64,000 nucleotides of DNA, taken from Typha latifolia. Its lineage: Eukaryota > Streptophyta > Magnoliopsida > Poales > Typhaceae. The notes under the pieces are model-generated. The model saw only the letters and a program-made list of their open reading frames with translations, was not told the origin of the DNA and made no database searches. The translations under genes were made by a program, and so were the position numbers. Shown here in pieces: positions 11,061-24,191 of the stretch; position 1 is the stretch's first letter; every line of letters starts with the position of its first letter. The DNA lies in contig CM034103.1 in NCBI GenBank assembly GCA_019914945.1, positions 2,356,001 through 2,420,000 of the forward strand, written 5' to 3'.

Positions 11061-12975
11061 AAAGACCTCAACATATCAACTATTTAATTCTAACTACTAA
11101 ATGAAAATAAAATAAAAGTAATGGACGGTTCGGATTCCTTGTAGCGCCTTGGACGGACCTCCTGACCGTTGGATCCCTCTTGGCGTCGCTTCGTAGGTGA
11201 TACTACCCTTTTCAATGCCCAGATGGCAACGAACAGCTATTTAGTCCCAAACACAGGGGACGTTTGGTATTTGGTGACGTTTCGCTATCCGATGCGTCGA
11301 GCGTATTAATAAGATGCGGGGCCCAGTTCGAGTCCGGACTCGGTAAAAATGCCCACGTAGCGCGGAACCGGTGTTTCGTGTGTTGCGGATGGCGGATGGC
11401 GGATGGCGGATGGGAAGGCGGCCGTCTCAGGAAGGAAAGTGCACCTGCGATTGGGTTACAGGTAGATTTGAGTGAACAGGGAGCGACAACTACCCAAAAT
11501 TTCCTGAAATAGAAACACACTGAATTCTAAAATTGGCTTTGGAGCTTCGGAAATCGGAATTGTAATACTTTTGATAAATCTAACTAAATTATCAATTTGA
11601 CCGTAGCTCAGATGTCAAAGTCCTATCTATCAGTCCCCTGACTGATTAATAATCCACTGTGCTCGAATCTCATCCTAAATGTTAGGGTGTTTGTTACGAG
11701 TACTACTACAAGGATATAATTTGAGCACACTGTAATCCTATCCATAGGATGATAAGGTGAGTTAATTGTCTTTTTTATTTCATAATATATAGAGTCTTTC
11801 TCTCGATACATTTCACATTTTTACCCCTCTATTTGCATTTGCGTAATAACCCACTTTCTAACCCATTGAATGGGTCCCACCGGGAGAGGGGTTGACATGT
11901 GCACTGCACCTATCAACTGGATTCGCATCAAAAACCCCTCAATACGAAATTTCATATGCAGATTGAGATGCCTCTCGTAGAAAGAAGGTTAATTTACAAA
12001 AGAAAAATAAAGGCACCAATCATTTAGATATTTATAAATTATTTTATATATTATAATAGAATATTCTTTTTGCCGGTACCGTTTAAATTAACGGAGAGTG
12101 TTAAATAAAAATTATAAAAAAAATAAGGGTTGGATTATAAAATTCTCAAAGACGGGGTGTGAATTATAAAATAGATAAAATATAAGGTGTGATTTATAAA
12201 ATTTCTAAGAAAGAAAACAACTATCTTTTACTCTTTGTTAATTATTCAGGCTTTATTTTTATAAATATTTATTATATAACCTCTTTATTTTATCTTTTAA
12301 TACCTCAAAAATTATACTCGCTAATTCCCCCCCCTTTTTTTTTCTCTTTTGTCTTAACCTTTAAATACTTACTCATGGGTTATATTGTTATTTTGCATGG
12401 ACTGTTAATTTGGTGTTAATTACACCAACATTCATGGACTGCAGCTCATATTCAAGTAGGCCCCTTATTTTATTTTACTTTTTTGGTGACATTTTCGACC
12501 GTCTTAACTATTAAATTATCATCTTACCCTTAACTTTTATCTTCTAGATGATAAAAAAAAATGGTCCTTAGAGGGCTTAAAATTGATCAGCATGATAATC
12601 ATGTGGTCTTTTTGTTAACAAAAAACTAACATAAGAGATATTTCAAAAGTTAATAAAATGGTCTATATAAAATCATTTAATTTAACTTATCCATATAATA
12701 ATCGTCAATTAAGAAAACTATTCTAAGAATATTGAGACATTAAAAGCCAAAAATAAGATCAAATAATAGAAAAGACAAAATGTAGGTTTTTTTTTTTTTT
12801 TTGGTGTGTGTTGTGATAAAATTATCTTTTAGTTTCCACACTTTAATAGGTACCTCACACTGTACCCGTAAGTAGAGTTTAGTGACAGTGACACCAATGA
12901 TTTAGAGATTCTAATCTTGGACGACATTATTTAGGGTAAATTTAGAGGAACGTATAGAAGATGATGCAAGGTATT
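11061..12975. other. Intergenic region between PLATZ and ACT-repeat genes
   Basis: 11140-11470 is GC-rich and holds a short GGATGGC tandem repeat (about 11386-11413); no gene was recognised there. The rest is AT-rich. A tRNA-like box pair near 11602 and 11661 is discussed under findings. 12100-12215 has several partial repeats of GGTGTGAATTATAAAAT. Confidence 0.5.
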
Positions 12976-15900
12976 CTAGGAAAGAAAAGGGTCTGATAAT
13001 TCAACTGGGTTTGCTACTAAAAGCTCTGCGTCGGGCCCTCGGTTGACCAGATTTACACGGAGCGGTTGGAATAGCTCCATTCTCAGGCGAGAGCATAATG
13101 CCTTCTGTTTGTGTGAGTCAATCATCTTTTTCCCGTCCTTTTGTATCACAAACAAATCTATGTCGCAATTCCCATTTTGGCTGGTGTAAAATCGGCCATA
13201 AGAAATCTGACAAGGAAATGGTTTTGTATCTCAGTTTAAAACAAGAATAAAAATAACAGGAGAGTAGTGCTAAGATTTAGCTGATTAAAAGCAAAACTGT
13301 GATAATAATCTTATCGCCTGGTTTAGTTTTCAGAATATAAACATACCCTTGTGGCCCAATCAACTACGTTCCAATCGTCCTAACTAGCCAAAACATAATT
13401 ATAGCCCTCAGGTTTTGTCAAGCTTTCTTGGTTCCTCTTTGATATTTTTTTAAGTATTTACCTGGATGTTGTAATCCTTCAGAGTCCTCATGATGTCATA
13501 CAGTATGCCCTTGTGGTCACCACACTGGATCTGTATAAGCGTATGGCCGGGACTTAGAGAGTTATCTATCGTGATGGATACACTATCAGACACGAAACGA
13601 GATGGCCTGCCAGATGGCACTTCTTGAAGCTCTAGGCTAAACATCTGTTCTGTGATCGAAGGGGGAAGAGTGGAAGAAGCTTGAAGGCAAGCTGACATAT
13701 CTTCACTAGCCAATTCAATTTCACAACTTGTCATGCAGTCACCTAAAACTGTCCTCAGTTGATCACATGCCTCATCCTTTCTGCTCTTTGTGTGAAGAAG
13801 TTCCCTGATCCAATGTACATATTATAATACTATAACCTCACTCAGTAATAAGTAGATACTGAAGAAAGCACATTAAATTCAGAACTCATAAAACAATGGC
13901 AATTCTTCGATACGTATGCCAAGGAAAATTTTATCCACTATTAAGGATCAAAAAGTTGGATATATGTAAAATATCGCACTAAGTTAATCCATGAAACATA
14001 AAAGAAAAAAAATAGGAGCTAAAGAAAAAGAATAGTAGCAGTGTATACACAAAAATCATACCGGTTTATTCAACAAAATGTAGGAATGTTATATCTATGA
14101 AAAGAGTAGATAAAGAAAGTTTGAATGGGCAAAAGTTTGCTAATGGTTGCCTTCTGCTAAAAGCGACACTTGTTATAAATGTATATATGGATATTAGAGT
14201 CACCCTAGGCAGCATCATGATGAAGATGAAAAGTATATGATGATTAGGGCGTTTGAACCAGCACGAAATATGCTGCAATAAACACTTAAGGTGAAAATCT
14301 CTTAAGCATAGCTTCTTATATGGCTTTATATTAACTATTCTCAGAGTTAATAATTAGTTACCTAAAAAATCAAATTGTTAAATGCTCTTCTCAGAGTTCA
14401 TATACTACAAACTAAGTCTGCATGAGCCTTTTTTTAATCATGTCGTTGGATTAATCCTAGGATTATAGCACCTTCCTGTTTTAAATAAGCCTTGAAGCCT
14501 TCACTCTACTGTAAATGAACTAAGACATAACATATGACGTGGAAGGAATACATATTGAAATATTTATTCCGGCATTTGAGAAAATATACATAATGTGCAA
14601 TTGTATACTGTCCGTACATCAGTATACATAATTCTTACTGTCTAGGAACTATTACTTTGTCAAGTATTTTCTTGTGGAAGATCTTTGATTTGTTTCATGG
14701 ACAACACAAGGGAAGATATGCATGGAGAAAGATTTTGAAATATGACAAAAGGGATTATATATTCAAATATCCCTCAGCATGCTACTTAAAACATAGCAAA
14801 CTTCAGAACAATTGTCAGAAAATGACAGAAATGCAACAGTGATAGAGATTAAGAATAAAAATTACGAATCACTGAGGATGTCAAAACTAGATCTCATCTT
14901 CCACATATGAGGTATTTAAGCCTATTGGAAACATAGGACCTCTAACAAAAGGATCTTATATGCTATTGATTCAAACTCCTTAAAATATTTTTACAGTCAG
15001 ATTTGCCCATCTTGTCAATAGTCTCCAAATGGTTGACACAATATCAACACTACAGCACACAATGGATATTTTAGTTTGAGTCAGTAATCCAGCTAAAGCA
15101 ACCACCTCCAACCCACAAAATAAATTTTAAAAAAAATGTAGACATCCAAAATATCAGCAGATCGATTAGCATGGATGCTAACATAAAATATGTTAAGAGA
15201 AAAGTAGAAAACAAATGTTATTGTCATGTGGTCTGGTCCAAAGAGTATAATGTTTAATCGATATTATGATACCTGTTATCAGTGATGAAGAAGAGGTCCA
15301 TGACTCTCCCATTAGGTGTGACAGAAACCTTCACCGTTCTGATTGTGAGCTCGAGGTCACATAGTACTTGGGTCACATCTGTCAAGATCCACATATAAAC
15401 AAATATCTTCTAATAGATTTTTCTTTCAAGGACAAAAACCTAATCCTACTCATAGCAACACTTGAAAGAGATTAATTGAATCAAAATCTGTGCAAGGAAA
15501 GAGTGTGGCATAAATTTGGATTAATCTAGTCTATAATATGGTAGCGAATATTGAATTTGCAGGCATGTTTCTGTTCCATTGGGTAGACAGAGATCTTTAA
15601 CATCTTTTCTTTCCCAACAAAGAAATTCTTTCACACCTAATAACCCAAGTATTTTACAATTACAAATGCTAATACTTCAAAGTTTTGCAACTACAAAAGA
15701 ACAGGAAAGACTTATCTGTCAGAGAACTTAAAATGAACAGTGCGAGTAAGCTATTCTGCAAAAAATCGATTACTCTTAAGACTTTAACTTCTCAAAACTG
15801 GTAAATGCTTGGAACTAAAAGAAGTTCGAAGAGATCTTTGAACATGGATCCAAATGAACAAAGATAATAAACCAATCAATATAGCACCCTAGTGAACATA

Positions 15901-16545
15901 CGTTAATTCTCAAACCAAGCAAAACATTTCCATCAAGTGGTAAGCTTAAACATTCACAAGGCAAAACTCGACAAGAATAATAGCTAGGAAGAAGAGAAGC
16001 AAGAAATTACCATGTAAGAGACCAGTTCTATCATAGCAGGAGAACTTAAGCAGAAACACTTGAGTTTGCTGCGCATTCCCCATCACATCCTGCTGTTTAG
16101 AGTAGTAGCTCTCAATCCCCAACGGTAGCAATACTAGCGGGCAAACACCCAACAGCCTCTTCTTCAACAATCCCCACCTCGTCGCCTTCCTTCCTCTCCC
16201 CACCACCCAAAACACTATGTAACACCACTTGCCATCCGTGCTCACATCTACAACAACGGGAAAAGGAAAAAAGAATGCTCTTTTGTAACAAATTTCAAGA
16301 GACTTCGAAGAATAGCGAGGTGGGTTCACCTTTTGACGCATCAAAATCGAGTTTTTAACAAAAGGGTCGAATTGGGTTTTTAGTTTCTTACCTCCCCTGA
16401 CAATGCTCAGCTCGAAGAGGAGGATCACACGACAGAGGTCGCATCCAAGGCCGGTCTTGTCGGGGCAACTGACGGTGATCTCGCTTGGCTCTCCAGCTCT
16501 CTCCGGTTGCCGGATTAGTACTACATCGTCGCTTGGTATGCCCAT
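12976..16545 (-). CDS. ACT-domain repeat protein, ACR9/ACR10-like, apparently C-terminally short
   Basis: Five coding exons: 16545-16392, 16247-16011, 15378-15273, 13804-13462 and 13206-12976. All junctions are GT-AG and phases agree, giving 356 residues. Plant ACR proteins carry several ACT domains, small ligand-binding folds; ACR9/10 are linked to amino-acid or nitrogen sensing, and the ligand is unknown. The start MGIPSDDVVLI is characteristic. ACT1 (about 20-100) contains CPDKTGLGCDLCR and DVSTDGKWCYIVFWV; ACT2 (about 113-195) contains CYDRTGLLHDVTQVL and TPNGRVMDLFF; ACT3 (about 250-330) contains CGDHKGILYDIMRTL and ISYGRFY. After LVANPVELS the frame enters unrelated sequence and stops at DPFLS. 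Arabidopsis ACR9 continues from here for roughly 60 more residues (GKGRP...). I found no exon for that part in the next kilobase. It is either a truncated gene or a missed splice. Confidence 0.82.
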
Positions 16546-16679
16546 CTCCTTCTTCCTCTTCTACTCTACATCGAAAGGCATTCCTTTCTGCTTGCCCCTC
16601 TCCTTCTGTACCATTTTCCTCTCAGCTCCTGGCTCCTGGGTGGTGGGAACTGGGAACTGGGAAGTGTTCTAAAATAAGA

Positions 16680-18764
16680 AGACCACCAGCCTGCTTGTTG
16701 TGGTCTCTTGAAATCTCGAAAGTTTGCTTTCCCTCAACAAAACTAATACTAATAAATGGAACAAAAAATAATAATTAAGAAGAAGAGCACAGGAGTGGAG
16801 TTCTTGTCTCCACCTGTGGTCTCCCGTGAGATATGGAAACAAAGAAAACGATCGATTACATAGGACAAATTAAGTACTTCAATAGGGAATAATCTAACTT
16901 TTTCTTCTTTTCCTTTTTCTTTTGGATTTTGAACTTTGAAGTAAAGGAAATAATCTAAATTATCATAGTAAAAACTTTCTTTTTTTAAAAAATAATTATA
17001 GAGTCCACATGTTATAGTTTGGATAATAAGCTCAAGTGCCCAACTCTCTCCGATAACCATGTTAGAACAACTGAGCTTATTTTTCTATAAAAATAAATCA
17101 TAATATATATCTGACAATTCTAATTGCGTTGACTCTAATATAACAATCTTTTTATATAAACCAGGACATCCTCTAAATATTATTGTTGTCCTTATTACTA
17201 GATTGATTCTAGATATCTTTTGGATATTGAAAGCATTTTTACGCCCTTTAAGATGATAAATTTACTTTTTTACTAAAAATAAATGTGGAAAGAGAGGGAT
17301 CGTCCATTCGAGTTAGGTGGGCACTAGATTCTATGTGAAGAATAATCCAGGAGGAATTCCACCTGTCTATATAGTCATTAGAATGTAATCACTTCACTTA
17401 ACTTTTTAATAATTTAGATTATCTGTGTCTATAAAGCTCCACACTTTTGTCATCAGCGGTCTACGTGACACGCAATATATCGTTTGCCAGGAGAATTTCA
17501 CGATATATAAGTAACTCACTACTCGAATAATTGCTTTGTCTCGCCACCTTATACGTCAAAATGATGATTTTAGGAGTTTTTGACCAAACTAGCCCTTGTT
17601 ACCATTTATTTTTACTGAAATAGACTATTAAAATGGGTCTAATTTTCTATAGTCTTAATAAAAATATTGAACTAATTAATATTTTATTTTTAAGCAAAAA
17701 TACTAATCAATTTAATGTTCTTGTTTGGTACTAGTCCCCGAACAGATGAGCGTTTTATATATATAATTTTTTTTAATTTAACTTTTCAGTAGTTAAGAAA
17801 AAAAATTGTTTGCCAATAAAAATACTGATTAGTTAGCATTTTTGTTTGGGCGGCTGCGAATTAGATTCTAACAATTTATTTATCTAATATGAGAAATTAA
17901 ATAAAGAAAAAAAATAATGCAAGGTCATGAATTCAGATCTAACCTACTCTCTCATATACTAATCCTATCTATTTTTATATCTCTCTGTGACATGGAAGGT
18001 TAGGTATTTTTGCTTCAAGAAACAAACACAAGAGTAGAAATTAAAACTATTCAAAAGTTGGTAACGTTGCTATCTTAGCTTCCAAAATGACTATTTTATA
18101 AGGAAGCATTAAACCTTTGCATGGAATCTTTATTTGGTCCTCAATGCATTGTCATGGAGGCAGACAATGGGTGGGGCCCAAAATGTACATCAGATTGAAG
18201 CTTGGATTATATTATATATTGATCATATCCTTTTCCTTTGATCTTATCTATCTTCAGGCCTAATATTGCACAACTATTGCTTGGAGTATAAAATTAAAAA
18301 ATAAAAAAGAAAAAAAGAAAATATCATAAAGTACAAGTTTTATAGATTTGGCTAGCTTTCCTTCAAAGTTCTTTCTTAGTTGATGGTGAAATAATTAGGA
18401 GGCAGGTGAATGTGATTGAAAGGAATAGTTTTAAGGCCTAGGAAAATGGATGGGCCTCATATTAATCGGTAAGGGCCGTTGGATTACAGATGGAGGGCTG
18501 TGATGAGAGCAGCAGTATTAAATTGACATTTATTATGCCAAGATCTAAGCTAGATTCATGTGTCCGAACACGTGGATTGAGTAGCTGTCAGTAGTGGGCT
18601 CGGAAATGGAGCAAGATCGTGTGAGATTTTTTTTATTTATAAAAGAAAAGAGATTTTATAGATTAACCGAACGTCTCCCCCGAAGTATTGGAGACCAAAA
18701 TATGTCTAAACTCTAGAGGATATTTTTTATCCCAAGTACACCCGAAGCCTAAGCTTCTATACCG
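16680..18764. other. AT-rich intergenic region, no gene seen
   Basis: Upstream of the ACT-repeat gene. Composition is strongly AT-rich with poly-A and poly-T tracts. No coding exon, RNA gene or clear transposon ends were identified. Confidence 0.5.
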
Positions 18765-19690
18765 CGGTTAGTTAGTCAGTCCGCAGCTAGGTTGATTTTC
18801 TGATAAGTGTGACTAACTTTACAATTATTAGTTTGGTGAATAATATCGTCAATAGTGGATATTAAGGACTAATGTGGCTTCTTGCCACGTTGCAAAATGC
18901 CGACAAGGGTGGAAGAGTCAGTCTCAATTCATAAGTTGGTGTAATTTTTTTGTTGAATACCAATCAGCGCTTCCCGTATTGCCGATGCTTCAGGCACTAA
19001 TAGGTGAATTGTACCGTCCACATCTACACCTGCAAGAGATATAGTTCCATCAGGCTGTCGGACGATGAATTTAATCTCTTCCGGCTTCCGCACTATTCAC
19101 AAATGAACGCGCTTCCCGTATTGCCGATGCCTCAGGCACTAATAGGCGAATTGTATCGTCCACATCTACACCTGCAAGAGATATAGTTCCATCAGGCTGT
19201 CGGACGATAAATCTAATCTCTTCCGGCTTCCGCACTATTCACAAATGAACCGTCACAATTAACCTTTATCCACCCGAGGAGGTTCCCGATGCATAGCTAC
19301 TTTAGGAGTAGGGATTGGTTTTATGCTTTCGACATTTAACTGGTCATGATAAGCATTAGTTAGGGATAGAATACAAGCCAAACCTTCTTGATTTCTTCTC
19401 AGTCATTATTAAAATGAACATGATTTCTATATTTCCAAATGTTCCTGAGGAGAACAATCATGCACCAGTGGAGCCAAGTTTTATCTTTATTAGGCATCCT
19501 CTCACCTTCACAGAGCTAGAGACCTTCCGACCATCTGTTCTCAAAATTGAGATTACCCGTAGAGGTTGATCTCACAAAGTCCCAAAGGGTGAATGTCACA
19601 CGAGAGTGAAAGAATAGATGATTGGTGGTCTCTTATTCCAGAGAGTATGTGTGAGATTTGAAAAGCCGGACCTTGACGAGGGTGGGAATT
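18765..19690 (-). mobile_element. Degenerate LINE 3' portion (zf-RVT/RNase H-like)
   Basis: Minus-strand reading in broken frames gives LINE-type C-terminal landmarks in order. First come WLHWCMIVLLRNIWKYRNH and HVHFNN, the post-reverse-transcriptase segment. Then WIKVNCDGSF, the start of an RNase H domain, QPDGTISLAGVD, PEASAIREAL, IETDSSTLVGIL, and finally SHTYQKINLAAD, matching the family's SHxYREANxxAD box. Stops and frame shifts interrupt it repeatedly, so it is dead. The reverse transcriptase and 5' part are absent. Domain calls rest on motif memory. Confidence 0.72.
18967..19250. repeat. 142-bp tandem duplication inside the LINE remnant
   Basis: Units 18967-19108 and 19109-19250 have the same length and differ at only a few positions (for example AATAGGTGAATTG versus AATAGGCGAATTG). 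Each covers the RNase H part from the catalytic-region start to EASAIREAL. Since 142 is not a multiple of three, the duplication itself breaks the frame. Confidence 0.95.
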
Positions 19691-20377
19691 ATTAATGGAT
19701 TTATAATATAATTAAATTTGAATCATAAGTGAATTGGCTCTCACCAAACAAATTGTTGAACCGGTTATATTTTAGTGTTTATTATTTTGATCGTTAAACT
19801 CATTTAAGTTCTAACCTACTCCATGCAAATAAATTTATGTATAATCTAAATAACTCATATAAATTGAACTAACCTATTTGTTAAACCTGTTTATAATCCA
19901 TTTTATATTCATGTATATGACTCGTTTAATTGGTGTATAAACCTTAAATGTGAATAACGAATTTCTACACATTTTATCACATTCCTAAATAAAAAATATG
20001 CATAATTTAAAGTTATACAGGTTGACATTTCTAAAATGAGAGTGATGTTTGAATGCTATTTATAAATAAAAGAGTTAATTTGCAAATAAAAGATATTTAT
20101 ACGCCAATCAGACGAGGTATATATATATATATATATATACATATATATGTATGTGTATGTATGTACATTGTACATAATCAGAAACCCATTGCCAATCCAA
20201 TCCAGTCCAAAATACTATATTTCTTAAAATAGACATCTCTTAAAACGTTTAATCACGTCGCAACTTGCAAGGAATTCTTAAGGTATCCAGAAACTACGCT
20301 TATGATAAATTTGTTCTAACACGAACATATTTCAAGGACTTGCACAATAGCAAACTAAATCTGTAATACATGCAGCT
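19691..20377. other. AT-rich spacer with TA/TG repeat
   Basis: Holds a (TA)n stretch near 20119-20140 grading into TATG repeats to about 20165. Nothing else was recognised. The end is probably the 3' UTR of the next gene on the minus strand. Confidence 0.5.
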
Positions 20378-23300
20378 TCATTCTCCTTTATCACCGTCTA
20401 CAATAGCTTCATGCGGTTTTGCTACCACTTTTGCCTCTATTACTGCCTTTGCCTCGCCACCACCCTGCATAGATCCAAAGAGACATAAATTATTAATAAA
20501 GCAAGATCTTGATGTAAAACATTTTTAGTTCTTCTAATTAAGCAGAGGAGAAATTAAGATAGCAAGAGCCAAGAAGAACCAAAAGGCGAGATAATGAAAT
20601 TAGATTCATCTTATGAGAAGAACATGGAATTAGGAAAGCCAGCGGGCTCTGCATAGGCTTAGAAAATGAGGAAAGTAAATTCATCGGGCTGTGACAAACG
20701 AATTAGCTGAAATCAAGCTTAGCATGTTGGTTGGCATGACAGTAAGGATGAAAATGACAGCCAGTATGGTGATCCATACCAACCAGTTGCTTCATAAAGA
20801 AGTATTGCAGAAGTAATTGAATGTTTGTCACTTGAGGTAGCCTTGTCACAAGACAACTCTAATGACAAGTTGCAACCCAGCTAAGAACTCTCTTATCTAT
20901 TAATAATTTGAACACTAACAAGCAAGCATTATATCACCTCAAATCTTCAGAACTAAACTAATAATATTCCAGTAGCTAAAAGTGTTCAGGTTTAGATGTT
21001 CTACTATCCAGTAGAAAAACAAATGGTATATAAAAATTAATGTTTCTTAGAAGTTTAGGTCATGTTTCACGTTTACATCAGCATAAGTCAGCACGTCATG
21101 CTATGTTGTATCATGGGAGAGTTAGCAAGTTTGGATTCTCTAGTGAAGACTATTCTCAAAATCTTGATAACAAGCCAAAAAAGTGACCACTCAGTTTCAA
21201 TCCACATTGACATTTCCGAAACTCAAGTCTTCAGATATGTACCTTTTTTAATTTAAAAGCATCAGCATATATACTCCAAATAAATTAATCAAAATGCCAT
21301 TTTGTTGACATCATCGCGACCATCACCCCCACAAACAACATGATCATCAATATTTTCCCATCAAATCATTAGGAAGGATACTCCATAGAATTAGTAAAAC
21401 TTTGATTAACAGCAAAAGTCCTATTGCCAACAGATCAACTCCCTAAGATTGGTGCTAGGCAAGAGACCTAGTTACCTATAAGAAAGTTGGAAATTTCTTA
21501 TGCTTGAAGTCTATATGATACAAAAAGCTAAAGAAAAGGTTCAGGGAATTCCAGTCATCATTGCAGCTAAAATAGCTAAAGAGATGAACCAGAAGATTAT
21601 TCCAAAACTTGAAGGAAATAAAAAACATTAACATGTTCAATTATTTCTGTCAAGATTACTAGTTTTTGTTTTGTACTGCAATAAAATTATGAAATAATAA
21701 TTTTCGATATTACAACATCAATGCTTATTCACCAAAATATGAAAAAGTTTTTATTATCCATTTGCACTTTAGCATGAATGGCTTTACAATATTTTCTCTG
21801 TTCCATATGAATAATATTGACCTTGGAATCAACTAGTCTGACACTTGATCTGATTACAATCATATCTATGCAGCATTTGAGAATAAACTTTGGATTATGA
21901 AATGAAGTCTTCTATTTTTATTTGTGTGAAGGAAAAAAAAAAGAGAGGAAAACTAAACAAGTTTATCAACTTACAGGAAATGACAGAATCTAGCCAATGA
22001 AGAGATCTGCTTGTACAAATCTTAAGAGGGAAAAGAGCGTGGATGTAGAACTTACTTCGACATTCTTCTGTGCTACAGGCTTGTATGGACAAGCAGGTGG
22101 GGCTCTGACAGGCTTCCTATATTCCCATCCAAATAGCCGATACACTTTGCTCTGCATATATTGTATGAAACATATGGTCATAGATAGTCTAGAATGGAGT
22201 CTCATAGAAAAGAGAAAAAGCTTACAAACTACCACTCATGGTGATTACATCATGATGGCAACATCATATAGTGAGGTCGTAGTCGATCATCCAATGTGGA
22301 TATCCTTTTGAATAGGCAGGGTAAAATAAATAATAAAACAATGGAAACAAAAATCTGATACTTACTTGGATTCAGATAATCTAAAGCATATAGTTGGCCA
22401 TCAAGGATATATACATTAGTGCAACAATAAGTATATGCTCCATTATTCAGAAGGTACACATAAATGTATTTTCAAGTTTTAGCACACTTGTGAATAAATT
22501 CATAGAACAAAAATGTCACATGAGTAATAATTAGGGTTTGTAAAGGCAAAGGAAGCAACAGAATATTTTATCTCAAATCATGCTTTTCGATGTAAAAGTT
22601 CACAAGTCCAACGAAAATCAGGGTAGGATAAGAAAAATAGGATACACCTATCCTATAAGAGCTAAATTTAAATGTGAATGGGGTGAGAACTCTTTCAAGA
22701 AAATCAGCACTTCTTTGTAAACTGAACCAAAGAAAAAGGCTTTCATGTTGAGTTCTTCATAAGGCTAGGATTTCAAGCAGATAGAAGATAAGGGTGTGGT
22801 GAAGTGAGGGATAGACTAACCAAACATAAAGTAAGATAAATGTTTCTTCAAAAGTTAATGGAAAACGATAGGATACACATGCAGGAAGAGGAAGGAAAAG
22901 AATAGGGATCATGAATGGAGTTCAAAGAGTATCACAATGTTTGGATTAGTGCTGTGTAATTTTTAGACAAATTCAAGATCTTTATATCAAAATTAATCTT
23001 AGTTTAAACAAGGAACTGCATAGATTAGACAATTGTGGATGGTTGCGACAAGAGTTTGAAAGGTTCTCATGGTATAGAGGTGTCTTGAAGATAACCTGAA
23101 TGCAAAAGTTTGCTGACTCTATCAAATGCAAAAATTCTTCGAACTCATTGCTCAATGAATTCTTGACTATTAAAACTTCAGCTATCACTGTAATATACGT
23201 CTTGCTACAAGTTCACATTATAACCATAAGATTCCACTAAGACCTAGTCGTCCTTTGAGTATAGCAAAATTACCGAAGAAGAAAAGAAAAAGGTAACTAA

Positions 23301-23634
23301 AAAAATAATCATAAGCCATACGGAATCTGGTTATCTTACACGACATCACAAATCAAACAGACTCCATGTTAATTTCCTATAATGATCCAAAATTTATGCC
23401 CCAAATTGGATACAATTATGACCTAAATTCACAAATACCGCATGGAGCAAGACCCAGTTTACAAGGATATTAAAAGAAGTAAATTAAATTCAGAGATGTC
23501 TTTTGGTAGATGAAGGAAGAGATCATCGAACTTACGATGATGAAATGAAACAGCAAGGGCAAGGCGTTGACCACCGGGATCAGAAAGAGAGGCAAGAGGC
23601 AAGCCAAGCACACCTGCAATTCGGATTTGGACAC
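20378..23634 (-). CDS. Small conserved-looking protein with hydrophobic N-terminus, unrecognised
   Basis: Three exons, 23634-23536, 22151-22056 and 20464-20378, join in phase 0 with good splice signals (GTAAGT donors at both introns; ATGCAG acceptors). They give about 93 residues. The N-terminal third is hydrophobic ([14 protein letters not shown] and [11 protein letters not shown]), one likely membrane segment. Exon 2 is [25 protein letters not shown], a basic, aromatic and proline-rich stretch that looks strongly constrained. Exon 3 is a short charged tail ending in DGDKGE. I do not recognise the family and assign no function. The start is unresolved: the frame has GTG (23634) where ATG would be expected. 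CTAAC followed by TTGCAG just inside also resembles a branch point and acceptor, so the first coding exon may lie further upstream. Confidence 0.6.
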
Positions 23635-23882
23635 TATGTTAGTCAAATCGAATCAATCAAGGAAGGAATAAGAGGAAATCTATGGCACTTTCCATTGTCG
23701 CGAGAGTATTCTTCCTTGGGATTTCAATCTCTCTCGTTGACCCTTCGCGAGGAGAAGAAGACTATGAAAACGAACCAGGGACGCGCAGGCGAATCTGGAA
23801 GTAGTATTGGGGCTTGGACGCTTGGTTTTATGAAGAATTCCTTAATTTTTTATTTATTTACTTTTTGGTGACGAAAACTACA

Positions 23883-24182
23883 GGGCTAAATACACATTTA
23901 GCCCCTTAAATTTGGATTAAAATTATTTTACCCCCTAAACTTTGTTCCGTATTATTACTCACCTTGCCCACATAGATTTAATAGTACAAAATAAAAATTT
24001 AGTGGGGATAAAGTAATTTTTATTTAAACTAATAAGAGATAGTAGATTGAAAAGATATAAATATCATTAATTTTGGACAGAAAGAATAATAATTACAAGT
24101 TAATTAAAAGTGCAGAGATACCTAGTGATACAAAGTAAAATAATTTTCATCCAAATATAATGGGGTAAATTATATTTAACCC
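23883..24182. mobile_element. 300-bp MULE-like MITE
   Basis: Long imperfect terminal inverted repeats: the left end begins GGGCTAAATACACATTTA and the right end, reverse-complemented, begins GGGTTAAATATAATTTA. Both continue with CCCC, ATTTGGAT and AAAATTATTTTAC for about 55-60 bases. Flanking 9-mers AAAACTACA (23874-23882) and AAAATTATA (24183-24191) match at 7 of 9. No coding capacity. It lies about 250 bases upstream of the small-protein gene. Confidence 0.75.
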
Positions 24183-24191
24183 AAAATTATA

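Noticed and set aside
10187..11062. Plus-strand Gly/Arg/Ala-rich frames across the PLATZ locus
   Set aside because: Shadows of GC-rich coding sequence on the other strand.
11310..11350. GTTCGAGTCC resembling a tRNA T-loop
   Set aside because: No matching acceptor, D or anticodon stems at tRNA spacing.
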